From Candidatus Omnitrophota bacterium (GTDB taxonomy: Bacteria > Ratteibacteria > UBA8468 > B48-G9 > DTJG01), in NCBI GenBank assembly GCA_023818965.1, contig JAMWCD010000009.1, positions 23,611 through 87,610 of the forward strand: DNA of 64,000 bases. Direction: 5' to 3'. Position 1 is the first letter of the stretch; the number at the start of each line of letters is the position of its first letter. Below, in pieces: positions 63,744-64,000 of this stretch. The position numbers were made by a program, and so were the translations under genes. The notes beneath the pieces are model-generated. The model did no database searches, was not told the origin of the DNA, and worked only from the letters and a program-made list of their open reading frames with translations.

Positions 63744-64000
63744 TTAGTTGGCTCATTGAAAATTTAAAACGAAAATTTCTTCTTTTTCAATTTCCTCTTT
63801 TAATAAAGGATGATTTAAAGTAGTTTCTCCCTTTTTCAAAGGGAGATGCAAGAGGGATTTTTATCTTGAGAAAAAATCCACCCCTACCCTCCTTTAGAAA
63901 AGGAGGGAGAGCAAAGGGGGATTGAGTCTCTATTGGGTCGAAGATGAGAAAAATTTTTAATTAGTTTTTTAATGAGGCAATTTGAACTCTTGACAAAAAT
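63713..64000 (+). repeat. Promoter-bearing dispersed repeat, family 1, copy E (runs off the window)
   Basis: It starts with the same TGCCTCATATAAGAATC as copy C and follows it through left arm, C/G hairpins and core. The core begins at 63927 and the window ends just after TTGACA (63990-63995). From the spacing in copies C and D the next start codon should lie about 56-58 bases after 63990, near 64046-64048. The gap from the propeller gene to here (63553-64000) otherwise holds only the transposase remnant. Confidence 0.85.

Noticed and set aside
55594..64000. CRISPR array or tandem repeat array
   Set aside because: The repeats are hundreds of bases long, dispersed by kilobases and tied to promoters; there is no short repeat-spacer pattern.

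Overview
The window is AT-rich, tightly packed bacterial DNA. Genes overlap by ATGA or TAATG, convergent genes sit only a few bases apart, and I recognise no rRNA, tRNA, CRISPR array or prophage. Signal peptides, outer-membrane beta-barrels ending in Phe, FecR and CHASE2/HD-GYP proteins and a CFI-box C-terminal tail point to a diderm, uncultured-type bacterium. The mix of URO-D-like proteins, very large secreted glycosidase-like proteins and a DRE-TIM aldolase resembles Omnitrophota, Planctomycetota and related candidate phyla. I cannot fix the phylum from this sequence alone.

Layout. 1-1.3 kb is gene-poor, with one small membrane gene. 1.3-3.4 kb holds a DUF4321 membrane protein, miaB and a secreted OB-fold-like protein. 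3.4-6.3 kb is a potassium uptake operon (two TrkA proteins, a previously easy-to-miss 48-residue membrane peptide, TrkH). 6.4-16.3 kb is a minus-strand amino-acid block, in transcription order trpG-trpD-TPR gene-trpC-trpB2-trpF-trpB-trpA-coiled-coil membrane gene-hom-thrB. Divergent from it, 16.3-24.7 kb encodes a TPR/beta-barrel protein, a FecR-domain protein, a 1195-residue surface protein with a CFI-box tail and a CHASE2-GAF-HD-GYP sensor, probably one envelope operon.

24.7-27 kb has an MBL-fold hydrolase and an ABC-2 exporter. 27.1-33.9 kb is a metal/Fe-S block (Mrp, two ferredoxin-bearing MinD ATPases, a YcgQ/YcgR-like permease pair, two NifX-like proteins, three glycine-rich MPGGDGTGP/DUF5320-like proteins and a Fur-family regulator behind a near-perfect promoter and Fur box). 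33.9-36.8 kb is a Zn/Mn ABC importer operon led by a second Fur-family regulator with its own operator. 37-43.4 kb has trpE followed by secreted glycosidase-like and URO-D-like genes and a signal-less barrel fragment. 43.7-50.3 kb holds an aldolase, two small genes, a PAS/GAF/HD-GYP protein and an M15-like peptidase. 50.3-55.5 kb has a sialidase-type protein coupled to a 1355-residue secreted protein.

The most unusual part is 55.6-64 kb: a plastic array of modular secreted proteins. A repeat carrying a TTGACA/TAGAAT promoter occurs three times (55.6, 62.25 and 63.7 kb), each time oriented to drive a gene to its right. Two of the proteins share a 405-bp cassette that differs at one visible base but have unrelated C-termini, and each is followed directly by a small exported protein. 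A pseudogenised 5' end, a stray C-terminal fragment and a truncated RAYT transposase lie among them. This looks like constant-plus-variable cassette diversification, possibly effector/immunity-like, driven by a mobile promoter repeat. That functional reading is inference.

Regulation visible in the sequence: two Fur-family operators sitting on strong promoters, divergent sigma70-type promoters between trpG and the envelope operon, and two promoters placed so close to start codons that the transcripts may be leaderless.
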